A stretch of DNA of 64,000 nucleotides from Xaviernesmea oryzae (GTDB taxonomy: Bacteria > Pseudomonadota > Alphaproteobacteria > Rhizobiales > Rhizobiaceae): assembly GCF_900177415.1 (NCBI RefSeq), contig NZ_FXAF01000001.1, positions 374,501 through 438,500 of the forward strand. The letters are read 5' to 3'. The translations under genes and the position numbers were made by a program. The number at the start of each line of letters is the position of its first letter. The first letter of the stretch is position 1. The notes below the pieces were generated by a model. The model worked only from the letters and a program-made list of their open reading frames with translations. It made no database searches and was not told the DNA's origin. Shown here piece after piece: positions 54,133 through 63,041 of this stretch.

Positions 54133-55110
54133 CTAGCGATGATGGCAGGCAGCCGACTGGCCATCGGCCTTCTGTTCAAGTACCGGCTCGATCTGCCGGC
54201 AGATATCCGTCGCCAGCGGACAGCGGGTGTGGAAGGCGCAGCCGGTCGGCTTTCGCGTGGCGCTCGGAATATCGTCGCTGACAGCGCTGAACCGGTGCCG
54301 GTTGTGTGGATCGTGAGACGGTGCCGAACGCAGCAGCAGTTCGGAATAGGGATGCAGGGGCTTCGAGAAGATCGCCCTTTTCGATCCGGTCTCGACGATC
54401 TTGCCGAGATACATGACCGCCACGCGATGCGAGACGTGCTCGACCACGCCGAGATCATGCGAGATGAAGAGATACGAGAGGCCTAGTTCCTTCTGCAGAT
54501 CGGCGAGCAGGTTGAGGATCTGCGCCTGCACCGAAACGTCGAGCGCCGACACCGGCTCGTCGCAGACAATGATATCCGGTTTCAGCGCCAGCGCACGGGC
54601 AATGCCGATGCGCTGCCTCTGGCCGCCGGAGAACTGATGCGGAAAATTGTCGGCCTGATCGGCGCGAAGGCCGACCAGCGAGATGAGCTTGGCCACTTCG
54701 GCGCGCCGTTCCTCAGCCGTGCCGATCCCATGGATGTCGAGCGGCGCACGGATGATGTCGCGCACCCGCTGGCGCGGATTGAGCGAGGAGAACGGGTCCT
54801 GGAAGATGATCTGCATGCGGCGGCGATGCGACTTCGGCACCGACCGCATCTGTGTCACGTCCTCGGCGCCCTTCATCGCGATACGGCCGTCGGTGGCCTT
54901 CACCAGCCCCATGAGGGCGAGCCCGGTCGTCGACTTGCCACAGCCGCTTTCGCCGACGAGGCCCAGCGTCTCGCCGGCATTGATCGAAAAGGAGACGCCG
55001 TCGACGGCTTTCACCTCGCCGACACGCTGTTGGAGGATGCCGGCGCGGATGGCGAAATGCACCTTCAGGTTCTCGACCGCAAGCAGGGGAGAGGAGGCGC
55101 CGTCAGACAT
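54133..55110 (-). CDS. ABC importer 4: DppF-type ATPase
   Basis: A 325-residue ABC ATPase: [36 protein letters not shown], and CAFHTRCPLATDIC near the end. Three possible ATG codons lie at 55134, 55116 and 55110. I favour 55110 because GGGAG sits eight bases before it. The start overlaps the upstream DppD stop. Confidence 0.88.
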   Translation of the reverse strand: MSDGASSPLLAVENLKVHFAIRAGILQQRVGEVKAVDGVSFSINAGETLGLVGESGCGKSTTGLALMGLVKATDGRIAMKGAEDVTQMRSVPKSHRRRMQIIFQDPFSSLNPRQRVRDIIRAPLDIHGIGTAEERRAEVAKLISLVGLRADQADNFPHQFSGGQRQRIGIARALALKPDIIVCDEPVSALDVSVQAQILNLLADLQKELGLSYLFISHDLGVVEHVSHRVAVMYLGKIVETGSKRAIFSKPLHPYSELLLRSAPSHDPHNRHRFSAVSDDIPSATRKPTGCAFHTRCPLATDICRQIEPVLEQKADGQSAACHHR

Positions 55111-56104
55111 TGTCATGCTCCCAGCAGGCGGCAAAATGGCCGGGTTTCTTTTCGATGAAGGGCGGGCGCTCTTCGAGACACCGGGCCGAGGCGCCCGGAC
55201 AGCGCGGCGCGAAGGCGCAGCCCTTCGGCAGATCCCAGAGCGGCGGCACGGTGCCCGGAATATCGGTCAGCCGTTCGGAGGCTGCGTTGGGATCGCCTCT
55301 ATGCGGAACGGCGCCCATGAGGCCAATCGTGTAGGGGTGGATCGGGTTGTCGAAGAGCTCGTAGACGCTGCATTCCTCGACGCGCCGGCCGGCATACATG
55401 ACGATGACGCGGTCGGCGATCTCCGCCACCACGCCGAGATCATGGGTGATCAGGATCTGCGCCGTGCCGAGGCGTTTCTGAAGGTCGGAAATGAGACCGA
55501 GGATCTGTGCCTGAACCGTCACGTCCAGCGCCGTCGTCGGCTCGTCCGCCACGATGATCTTCGGTTCGCAGGCGAGCGCCAGGGCGATCATCGCCCGCTG
55601 GCGCATGCCGCCGGAAAGCTCGTGCGGATATTGCCGGGCGCGTCTTTCCGGGTCCGGCATCTGCACCATCTCGAGGCACTTGACCGCGCGCGCAAAAGCC
55701 TCGCGTTTGCCTGCCTTGCGATGCTGGCGGACGGACTCGGCGATCTGCTCGCCGATCGTCAGAACCGGATTGAGCGCGGTCAGCGGCTCCTGGAAGATCA
55801 TGGCGATCTTGTCGCCTCGAAAATCCTCGACATGCCGCTGGTCCATGGCGAGAAAATCCTCGCCATGGATTCTGACGGAGCCGGATGCGATGCGGGCACT
55901 GTCGGGAAGGAGGCGCAGGAGCGACAGCGCCGTCATCGATTTGCCGCAGCCGCTCTCCCCGACGATGCAGACCGTCTCGCCGGATCGCACCGAAAGGCTC
56001 ATCTCCGAGACGACGGGGAAAGAGCCCGCTTCGCCCAGGATCTCGACATTCAGGTCGCTGACGGCCAACACCGGTTCGGCTGTCTCTGTTGCCCGATTTT
56101 CCAT
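55103..56104 (-). CDS. ABC importer 4: DppD-type ATPase
   Basis: A 333-residue ABC ATPase: Walker [10 protein letters not shown], signature LSGGMRQRAMIALAL, Walker B IIVADEPTTALD, C-terminal CAFAPRCPGASARC. It starts 31 bp after the deacylase gene. It pairs with the DppF protein that follows. Confidence 0.88.
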   Translation of the reverse strand: MENRATETAEPVLAVSDLNVEILGEAGSFPVVSEMSLSVRSGETVCIVGESGCGKSMTALSLLRLLPDSARIASGSVRIHGEDFLAMDQRHVEDFRGDKIAMIFQEPLTALNPVLTIGEQIAESVRQHRKAGKREAFARAVKCLEMVQMPDPERRARQYPHELSGGMRQRAMIALALACEPKIIVADEPTTALDVTVQAQILGLISDLQKRLGTAQILITHDLGVVAEIADRVIVMYAGRRVEECSVYELFDNPIHPYTIGLMGAVPHRGDPNAASERLTDIPGTVPPLWDLPKGCAFAPRCPGASARCLEERPPFIEKKPGHFAACWEHDNV

Positions 56105-56135
56105 CCGTTCATCCCATAAAAGCGGCGGCCGATAC

Positions 56136-57086
56136 TCAGTCGGTCGCGCCCTCCATGTTGCCGACCATGTAGCCGTAGTCCCCGGACTCCACGAGGTTGC
56201 GGGAAAGGTGCTGCATGATCATGATGCCGTTTTCGAAGGGCGTCGGGATCTCTTCCAGGACCTCGAAAGTATAGGGGCTGACGACGCGTCCGAGCAGCTG
56301 ACCCTTCCTGATCAGCTCGCCGTTTGCGGGCGCCAGCGGCTCAAGCCATCCGGCCTGCGTCGGACGAATGCCGGCGATCTCGTTCACCACGACCTGCTTC
56401 GGATTGGGCTTCACGTCGCCCGGGATCACACCGAGATGGCGCAGCATGTTGAGAAGACCGGCCACTGTGCGGTCGACATAGGGGCCCTGGTCGACGATGC
56501 CGCCGCCGAGTTCCACGACCACGACCGGAATGCCGCGTTTGTCGATCGTCACCGACTTGGTCGTGCCGGAATAGACGGTCCCGTCCTTGCCCTGGACCGG
56601 ACGGTACAGAACCTTGGAACCGAAGGCGCGCGACAGCGGCTCGTCGTTCCAGATGTAGACGTAATCGACGGTCGGACGGTCGGTGCCGGAATGCAGGTCG
56701 AGGTGTATGTCGATCTTGTCGAGGAATTCGGCGGCGATCGCATGGGCAAGCTGCTGGGTGTAGTTGCCCTTCGGATTGCCAGGGAATTCGCGGTTGAGAT
56801 TCAATTCGTCGATCGGCGTGAAGCGATGGTTGACGGCAAAGGCGCGCGGATTGGCGACCGGCAACAGAAGGATGCGGCCCTTGAGCGGCTGGTCCTTGAG
56901 GATGCGGTAGAGATCGACGATCGCCTGCGAGCCGGCATTTTCGTTGCCGTGGATCGAGCCGGAGATACCGATGGTCGGGCCGTCCTCCTCGCCCACCAGC
57001 TCATGCAGGAAGAGCACGGCATCGCTGCCGTCCGCATGGGTGGTGAATTTGGGGCGGAGCTTGTTGATCGACTTGACCATGGACAT
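56136..57086 (-). CDS. Succinylglutamate desuccinylase/aspartoacylase-family deacylase
   Basis: A 316-residue M14-type zinc deacylase: zinc ligands in SIHGNENAGS (HxxE) and DLHSGTD, with NREFPG as the arginine motif. Family members remove acyl groups from amino acids or amides. It sits between the permease and ATPase genes of importer 4, so it probably acts on the imported compound. A second in-frame ATG two codons in (57080) has better ribosome-site spacing. Confidence 0.82.
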   Translation of the reverse strand: MSMVKSINKLRPKFTTHADGSDAVLFLHELVGEEDGPTIGISGSIHGNENAGSQAIVDLYRILKDQPLKGRILLLPVANPRAFAVNHRFTPIDELNLNREFPGNPKGNYTQQLAHAIAAEFLDKIDIHLDLHSGTDRPTVDYVYIWNDEPLSRAFGSKVLYRPVQGKDGTVYSGTTKSVTIDKRGIPVVVVELGGGIVDQGPYVDRTVAGLLNMLRHLGVIPGDVKPNPKQVVVNEIAGIRPTQAGWLEPLAPANGELIRKGQLLGRVVSPYTFEVLEEIPTPFENGIMIMQHLSRNLVESGDYGYMVGNMEGATD

Positions 57087-57125
57087 TTCCTTTCACTGTC
57101 ATTGTCGGTGTGATCCGAAGGATTG

Positions 57126-57971
57126 CTATTTCTTCCGGCCGGCCGCGCGGGAGAGGTGGCGCGGATCGAGCGCGTCGCGCAGGCCGTCGCCCAGCAGGTT
57201 GAAGCCGAGCACGGTGATCATGATCGTCGCGCCGGAAATGATCGCCAGCCACGGTTCGTCGCGCATGAAGCGGGTGCCGTAGGCGAGCGTCCAGCCCCAG
57301 GTCGGCGCCGGCGGCGGCAGGCCGAAGCCGAGAAAGCTCAAGGCCGATTCCGAGATGATCGCCGTGCCGAAGCCGAGCGAGGCGAGCACGATGATCGGGC
57401 CCATGGCGTTCGGCAGGATTTCCTTGACGAGGATGCGGAGCGGATGCGCACCGAGCGCCTTGGCCGCCTGCACATAGTTCTGCTCGCGCAGCATCAGCGT
57501 CGTGGCCCGCACCACACGGGCATATTCCGTCCAGGCGACGACGATGATGGCGATCGCGACATTGACGATGCCGGGGCCGAGTACCGCGACGATGGCAAGT
57601 GCCAAAACGATCGCCGGAAAGCCGAGGAAGATGTCGGTGATGCGCATCAGGACCAGGTCGGTCCAGCCGCCGAAATACCCCGCCGCCAGTCCGACCGCCG
57701 TCCCGATGATGGCCGAGGCAAAGACCGAGATGCAGGCGATCAGGAGGGAGACGCGCGCACCGTAGATCAGCCGAGACCAGAGGTCCCGGCCGAAATTGTC
57801 CGTGCCGAGCCAATGCGCCAGCGTCGGACCGGAGAAGCGGTTGCGCATGTCCATCTGCTCGATGCCGTGCGTCGAGAGATAAGGTGCGAAGACGGCGCAG
57901 ACGACGATCGCCAGCACGATGATCGCGCCGAGGATCAGGGAGATGTTGCGGAAACGCTTGGGTAATCTCAT
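57126..57971 (-). CDS. ABC importer 4: DppC-type permease
   Basis: A 281-residue permease with WLGTDNFGRDLWSR and EAA loop AAKALGAHPLRILVKEILPN. I start at the ATG 57971, four bases after the DppB stop, because the 13-codon extension upstream would overlap DppB. The ribosome site CTAGGTTC is weak. Confidence 0.86.
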   Translation of the reverse strand: MRLPKRFRNISLILGAIIVLAIVVCAVFAPYLSTHGIEQMDMRNRFSGPTLAHWLGTDNFGRDLWSRLIYGARVSLLIACISVFASAIIGTAVGLAAGYFGGWTDLVLMRITDIFLGFPAIVLALAIVAVLGPGIVNVAIAIIVVAWTEYARVVRATTLMLREQNYVQAAKALGAHPLRILVKEILPNAMGPIIVLASLGFGTAIISESALSFLGFGLPPPAPTWGWTLAYGTRFMRDEPWLAIISGATIMITVLGFNLLGDGLRDALDPRHLSRAAGRKK

Positions 57972-57975
57972 GAAC

Positions 57976-58956
57976 CTAGCCCAAACGGATGCGCGGATCG
58001 ACGGCCGCATAGAGAAGATCGACGACGAGGTTCACCAGCGCGAAGATGATCGCGAAGGTGAGCACGATGCCCTGGATGAGCGGCAGGTCGCGCTGCGAAA
58101 TCGCGGTGATGGTGAGCTGGCCGAGACCCGGCCAGGCGAAGATCGTTTCCGTCAGTACCGCGCCGCCGAGCAGCGCGCCGAAGCGCAGGCCGATGACGCT
58201 CAGCACCGGCAGGAGCGCATTGCGAAGCGCGTGGCGGATGACGACCCGTCCACGGCGCAGACCCTTTGCATAGGCGGTGCGGACGAAATCCTCGCGCAAC
58301 ACTTCCAGCATCGAGGTGCGCACCAGGCGCGAGATGATCGCTGCCGAATTGGCGGCCAGCGCCAGCGCCGGCAGGATGATGTGGGAAAGCGAGTCGAGGA
58401 ATACGCCCGGCTGACCTGTGATCGCCGCGATCAGGGCTTCGGGAAGCGGAACTCCCCTCCCGATCGATGGCAGCCAGCCGAGCGTAACGGCAAAAAGGAG
58501 CATGAGAAGCAAGCCGAGCCAATAAACCGGCATCGACACCCCGAGCTGCGCGAAGATCATTGAGACCGTGTCGATCAACGAGCCCTGTTTCGTCGCAGCG
58601 AGTACGCCGAGCGAGATGCCGATCAGACAGGCGAGGATGAGGGCGACGACCGCAAGCTCGATCGTCGCGCCGAGCCGGCCGGCGATGATCTCCGAGACGG
58701 CCTGGTTCTGGAAGATGGAGCGGCCCATGTCTCCCTGGAGAAGCGCGGCGAAATAGGAACCGAGCCGGATGTACCAGGGATCGTTGAGGCCGAGCGTAGT
58801 GCGCAGATTGTTGATCGCTTCCGCTGAGGCTTCCTGCCCGAGGAGTACGGAGGCCGGATCGCCGGGGATGAGCAGGAGCAGGCAGAACGTGACGATTACC
58901 ATGCCGGCAGCCATCGGGATCAGCAGCAGCAGACGGCGGATCACATAGCTCAGCAT
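57976..58956 (-). CDS. ABC importer 4: DppB-type permease
   Basis: A 326-residue permease with LLIPGDPASVLLG near residue 30, multiple TM helices and EAA loop AKGLRRGRVVIRHALRNALLP. It follows the M24 gene by 43 bp and heads the BC pair of importer 4. Confidence 0.88.
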   Translation of the reverse strand: MLSYVIRRLLLLIPMAAGMVIVTFCLLLLIPGDPASVLLGQEASAEAINNLRTTLGLNDPWYIRLGSYFAALLQGDMGRSIFQNQAVSEIIAGRLGATIELAVVALILACLIGISLGVLAATKQGSLIDTVSMIFAQLGVSMPVYWLGLLLMLLFAVTLGWLPSIGRGVPLPEALIAAITGQPGVFLDSLSHIILPALALAANSAAIISRLVRTSMLEVLREDFVRTAYAKGLRRGRVVIRHALRNALLPVLSVIGLRFGALLGGAVLTETIFAWPGLGQLTITAISQRDLPLIQGIVLTFAIIFALVNLVVDLLYAAVDPRIRLG

Positions 58957-58999
58957 CGGCGGCCTCTGCCTTCCATGTCGATCGATGGCGGAAAGCGCG

Positions 59000-60175
59000 T
59001 CATTGGATGACCACCTCGTCGATACGGCGCGGATAGACGGTCATGCTGTCCGGCCCGTCGGCGGTGATCAGCACGGTGTCGGCGATGCGGTAGCCGGCAA
59101 AGCCGGGCACGAAAATCGCCGGTTCGCTGGAGGTGATCATACCGGATTCGAGGACCGTCTGATCTCCGCCCTCGACCCAGGGCGGCTCATGGAACATGAT
59201 GCCCATGCCATGTCCGACACGGTGGAGCAGGTATTCGCCCATGCCGCTGTCCCGGATATAGGCCAGCGCTAGGTTGTCAGCCGAGGCGCAGGTCTTGCCG
59301 GCGATGAGCGCCGCGGTCGCCATCCGCTGCGCCTCGAAGGCGACGGCATAGTGCTCCTGCTGGACCTTCGACGGCTCGCCGATGAAAAGGGTTCGCTCGC
59401 TTTCGGCTGCCCGCCCGCCGACGCGGCAGCCGAGCGACAGAATGATGCTCTCGCCGGCTTTCACCGGATTGCCGGTCGGCATGCCGTGCGGGAAAGCGGA
59501 ACGGGCGCCGGAATAGACGAGTCCGCTTGCCAGCCCCTGGACCAGCAGGACGTCCTCATGCTCCTCGTGCATCGTCCGCATGGCATGCCGGGAGACGTGA
59601 GATTCGATCTCGACCTCGCTCGGCAGGGACCCGCCCCTGCGCATGGCCTCGCGGATCAGCTCGACCCCCACCTCGACCATCCGGTCCGAAAGGCGCGCAG
59701 CCTCCCGGTGCAGCGCAATCTCCTCCGGATGTTTCCTGAGCCGCATCTGCTGAACGATATTGCTCGGGATCACCCGCTCGGCATTCGCAAACGCTGCCTC
59801 GATCGGCTGGACACGAGCGAGCGATATGGTGTGGCTATAGGCGACTGTGCCCTTGAAGCCCGAAAAGGCGCGGCCGAGCACGTCGAACGGTTTATCGATG
59901 CCGGGAAACTCGAAATAGACGATCGGTTCCGCCGCGATCTTCTGATGCGCCGCATGCGTGCGCTCGAGCTCCGGGATCAGCAGGAAGGCATCCGTGGCAG
60001 TGATGGCGAAGACGACGGGCCGCTCGGTCGTGTAGTGCGAGAACCCGGTCGTGTAGATGACGTCGTCGTTCGAATCGAGGAGCAGCAGATCGATGCCTGC
60101 CGCTTCCATCCGGGCGCGGATTTCGCGGTGTATTTTCACATAGAAGTCCGCGCCGAGACGCTGTGAGAAAGCCAT
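59000..60175 (-). CDS. M24-family (creatinase/Xaa-Pro peptidase fold) protein with altered metal site
   Basis: A 391-residue pita-bread-fold protein with N-terminal creatinase domain and C-terminal M24 domain. Of the five metal ligands, the first Asp is Ser247 (ILSLGC), the second is Glu258 (AAESERT), and the last Glu is Ala365 (YRIADTV); His322 and Glu351 remain. Metal-dependent peptidase activity is thus unlikely. Creatinase is a metal-free relative that uses a His, and His230 (FPHGMP) is available here. It probably hydrolyses a C-N bond in a substrate of importer 4. Confidence 0.78.
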   Translation of the reverse strand: MAFSQRLGADFYVKIHREIRARMEAAGIDLLLLDSNDDVIYTTGFSHYTTERPVVFAITATDAFLLIPELERTHAAHQKIAAEPIVYFEFPGIDKPFDVLGRAFSGFKGTVAYSHTISLARVQPIEAAFANAERVIPSNIVQQMRLRKHPEEIALHREAARLSDRMVEVGVELIREAMRRGGSLPSEVEIESHVSRHAMRTMHEEHEDVLLVQGLASGLVYSGARSAFPHGMPTGNPVKAGESIILSLGCRVGGRAAESERTLFIGEPSKVQQEHYAVAFEAQRMATAALIAGKTCASADNLALAYIRDSGMGEYLLHRVGHGMGIMFHEPPWVEGGDQTVLESGMITSSEPAIFVPGFAGYRIADTVLITADGPDSMTVYPRRIDEVVIQ

Positions 60176-60210
60176 CGGATCACCCTGAGCTGCAATGTCT
60201 CTGACAGGCT

Positions 60211-60231
60211 GGGGCCGAACGCGCCGGCCCC
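60211..60231 (-). other. Intercistronic hairpin after binding protein 4
   Basis: On the plus strand GGGGCCG, loop AACGCGC, CGGCCCC: a 7-bp GC stem between the binding-protein stop (60240) and the M24 start (60175). There is no T-run, so mRNA stabilisation is more likely than termination. Confidence 0.6.
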
Positions 60232-60239
60232 GGCGAGTT

Positions 60240-61775
60240 TCAGTCCTTGAGGCCGATCAGACCGCGCATATTGCCGCGCGGTGTCGCCTGCACTTCGAAG
60301 GGCAGCTTCTTGGAATAGAAGAGCTGATAGCCCTGATAGGAGACGATGTAATAGGGCAGTTCGTCCGCAAGGATCGCGGCGGCTTTCTGGTAGGCCGCAA
60401 CACGATCCGCCTGCGCGGTTGCCGAGCGGCCCTGCTTCAGAAGGTCGTCGACGGTGGGGTTGGAATAGCCGCCCCAATTGGTCGAGCCGCCGGTGGTGAG
60501 CTGCGCGAACAGCAGCCGGTCCGGATCGACGATGTTCAGCCAGCCGAGAAGTGCGATCTGGTGCTGGCTCTTCTGGACATAATTGGCGGAGAAGGACGGC
60601 CAGTCGCTGATCTGCGTCTTCGCATCGACCCCCGCCGCCTGAAAGATCGCCTGCAGGAATTCGACCGTCTGGACACGGTTGGAATCCTCACTATGGGTCG
60701 AAAGCGTCACCGTCAGCGGTTTGCCGCCCTTGTCGAGGATGCCGTCGCCGTTCGTATCGGCCCAGCCTTCTTCCTTGAAAAGCGCCGCGGCGCCTTCGAT
60801 GTCGAAGCCGGGCTGCTTGATATCGGCGGAATAGGCCCAGGACGACGGCAGGATGATCGAGGAAGCCACCTGATCGACGCCCTGATAGATGTCGTCGACG
60901 ATGGTCTTCTGGTCGATCAGCATGGAAAATGCCTTCCGCATCTTCGGGCTGGAAAGCAGCGGATCCTTGGTATTGAAGTTCACGTAGGTGACGCCGAGGC
61001 CAGCCTGGATGGCATGGCCGAAACGGTCGTCAGCCTCAAGGCGTTTCACGTCCTGTGGCGCGAGCGGCGACTGGATGACATCGAGGTCGCCGGCTTCGAA
61101 GGCCTGGGCACGGGCGGAACCATCGCCGATGATCTTGAGGCTGACCTTGTCGGCTTTCGGCTTCTCACCCCAATAGTTCGGGTTGGCTTCGAGCTCGATC
61201 GCGCTGCCCCGCGTCCAGGAGGCGAGTTTCATCGGCCCGGCGCCGACCGGCTTCAACGCGATATCGTTTCCGCCTTCCACCAGCGCCTTCGACACGATGC
61301 CGATGTCGAGATAGCTCAGGAGCGGCGCATAGGGCGCCGACAGCGTGAACTTCACCGTCTGCGGATCGACCGCCTCGACCGCGGAGATCGGCGTGTAGAG
61401 CGCACGCATCGGCGCGTTGAAGTCCTTGTTGAGGATCGTGCTGAACGTGAAGACCACGTCGTCGGCCGTGAGCGGGCTGCCGTCCGAAAATTTCAAGTTC
61501 GGGCGAAGCTTGAAGATCCAGGTGGTCGGGTCGGGCGTCTCCCAGCTTTCGGCAAGGTCCGGTCTGGCTTCCAGGCTCGGCGTCACATGGACGAGGCCGG
61601 AATAGATGAGATCGGTGGCGCGATAGGCCGTCGTATCGCGGGCAAGCCGCGGGTCGAGCGTGCCGGCGTCCACGTCGGTGCCGATGGTCACGGTCGCCGC
61701 CTTGGCCGGAGACAGCGCGGTGAAGGAAAACCCTGCAAGCAATAGGGCCGAGGTGATCGATAATGCTTTGCTCAT
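60240..61775 (-). CDS. ABC importer 4: family-5 solute-binding protein
   Basis: A 511-residue SBP_bac_5 protein with a Sec signal (cleavage near AKA/ATV) and core LKFSDGSPLTADDVVFTFS. It differs clearly from the binding proteins of importers 1 to 3. It lies 44 bp after the GntR gene in the same direction. Substrate probably peptide-like or an N-acyl amino acid, judging by the three hydrolases in the operon. Confidence 0.88.
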   Translation of the reverse strand: MSKALSITSALLLAGFSFTALSPAKAATVTIGTDVDAGTLDPRLARDTTAYRATDLIYSGLVHVTPSLEARPDLAESWETPDPTTWIFKLRPNLKFSDGSPLTADDVVFTFSTILNKDFNAPMRALYTPISAVEAVDPQTVKFTLSAPYAPLLSYLDIGIVSKALVEGGNDIALKPVGAGPMKLASWTRGSAIELEANPNYWGEKPKADKVSLKIIGDGSARAQAFEAGDLDVIQSPLAPQDVKRLEADDRFGHAIQAGLGVTYVNFNTKDPLLSSPKMRKAFSMLIDQKTIVDDIYQGVDQVASSIILPSSWAYSADIKQPGFDIEGAAALFKEEGWADTNGDGILDKGGKPLTVTLSTHSEDSNRVQTVEFLQAIFQAAGVDAKTQISDWPSFSANYVQKSQHQIALLGWLNIVDPDRLLFAQLTTGGSTNWGGYSNPTVDDLLKQGRSATAQADRVAAYQKAAAILADELPYYIVSYQGYQLFYSKKLPFEVQATPRGNMRGLIGLKD

Positions 61776-61819
61776 GTCTGTTCCCTTTATTGTTTATGAT
61801 CCGTTCAAAGCGCCGAGGT

Positions 61820-62860
61820 TCAGCGGGTTTTGGCTCTCCGCGACGCCAGATCGGAAACCTTGGCCGGCGCATTGCCGCCGCCGGCGATCTTGTTGTGGCG
61901 CAGCTCGGCGAGCGCCGGCGCCAGAAGGTTTTCGAGGACGCCGGGATCCGGCGCATGCCGATATTCGAAGCAGCGCTTGTTCGGACCGGCGAGATCGGCG
62001 ACATGATCCGCACCGGAAGCGTAGATCACCACGTCGCAGCGGGCGATGATGTCGGGAAGGTCCTCGTCATAGGACCATGCGACGGTAATGTCCGAGATAT
62101 GCGGCGCGAATTCGCGCACGCTCGGACGCATGATGGCGATGTAGTCCTTAAGCTGGGTGACGGCCGCAACCCGCATGCGGGGATCCAGGAGAGCGAGCGA
62201 CTGGCGGGTGCGTTCGGAGGGAATGAAGCGCAACGCGAGGATGTTGGCGTCCGGCACGAGGCCGCGCAGCTCCGCCTCGCGATGCACGAAGGTGAGGACG
62301 AGATCGGCCTCGCTGCATTGCCGGCGAAAGTCTTCGCTCTCGCGAACCTGATCCACTGTCACGAGACTGATGACGTCATTCGCCGCGAATGTCGGCCGGA
62401 TCTGTTCGATATAGTCCCGCCCCGGCGCCTCGAAGATCGCGACGAAGACGACATTGAGATGGGCGCGAGGCTTTCTGAGCTTCGCCTGTGCCTGCACCAT
62501 GGATGCAAGCGTAACCGGCGAGATGCCGAGCCCCTCCGCCTTCTCCAACAGATGGTCGATATCGGCGCCGAGCGCATTTGCCGGAGCGATGCGACCGACC
62601 TGCCGGTTCGGCTCATAGACCGTGAATGCGCCAAGCCCCGGCCTGATTTCCACCAGTCCTTCGGCGCGCAGCTGCTTGTAGACCTCCGCCACCGTCATCG
62701 GCGCGATGTCGAGCTCCGCCGCAAGCTGGCGCACGGACTGCAGCTTCACCCCCTTCGGCATATCGCCGAAGGACAGCACGTAGCTCAGGAGCCCATAGAG
62801 CTGCTTGCCGACCGGAACCGGCAGAGAGCGGTCAATGCTGGAAGCGTCGATGGTGAACAT
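61820..62860 (-). CDS. GntR-family transcriptional regulator
   Basis: A 346-residue regulator. Residues 10-80 are a GntR winged helix (SVRQLAAELDIAPMTVAEVYKQLRAEGLVEIRPGLGAFT). The C-terminal 250 residues look like an alpha/beta sensor domain, which I could not assign to FCD or UTRA. I start at the ATG 62860 because the upstream extension would cover the operator-like repeat at 62863. It heads the importer 4 operon and probably controls it. Confidence 0.85.
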   Translation of the reverse strand: MFTIDASSIDRSLPVPVGKQLYGLLSYVLSFGDMPKGVKLQSVRQLAAELDIAPMTVAEVYKQLRAEGLVEIRPGLGAFTVYEPNRQVGRIAPANALGADIDHLLEKAEGLGISPVTLASMVQAQAKLRKPRAHLNVVFVAIFEAPGRDYIEQIRPTFAANDVISLVTVDQVRESEDFRRQCSEADLVLTFVHREAELRGLVPDANILALRFIPSERTRQSLALLDPRMRVAAVTQLKDYIAIMRPSVREFAPHISDITVAWSYDEDLPDIIARCDVVIYASGADHVADLAGPNKRCFEYRHAPDPGVLENLLAPALAELRHNKIAGGGNAPAKVSDLASRRAKTR

Positions 62861-62862
62861 AC

Positions 62863-62884
62863 GTGTATTACTCGATTGATACAC
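62863..62884. promoter_or_regulatory. GTGTAT-N10-ATACAC repeat upstream of the GntR gene
   Basis: Perfect 6-bp arms separated by ten bases, immediately upstream of the GntR start codon; a further CGTATCACG lies just beyond. GTnTAnAC-type repeats are typical GntR sites, so autoregulation of the importer 4 operon is likely. Confidence 0.5.
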
Positions 62885-63041
62885 TGACCGTATCACGCGA
62901 TGAGAAGATGACAAGCCCCCTGATAAAAATTTGCATATTTTAGGAGCATGCCGATTGATTGCCCCGAAATCTTCCAATTATATGGCGCATCCAACACAAA
63001 GACCACGCTAGCAGGTCGTTCCCGAAGCATGAGGTGTATCA

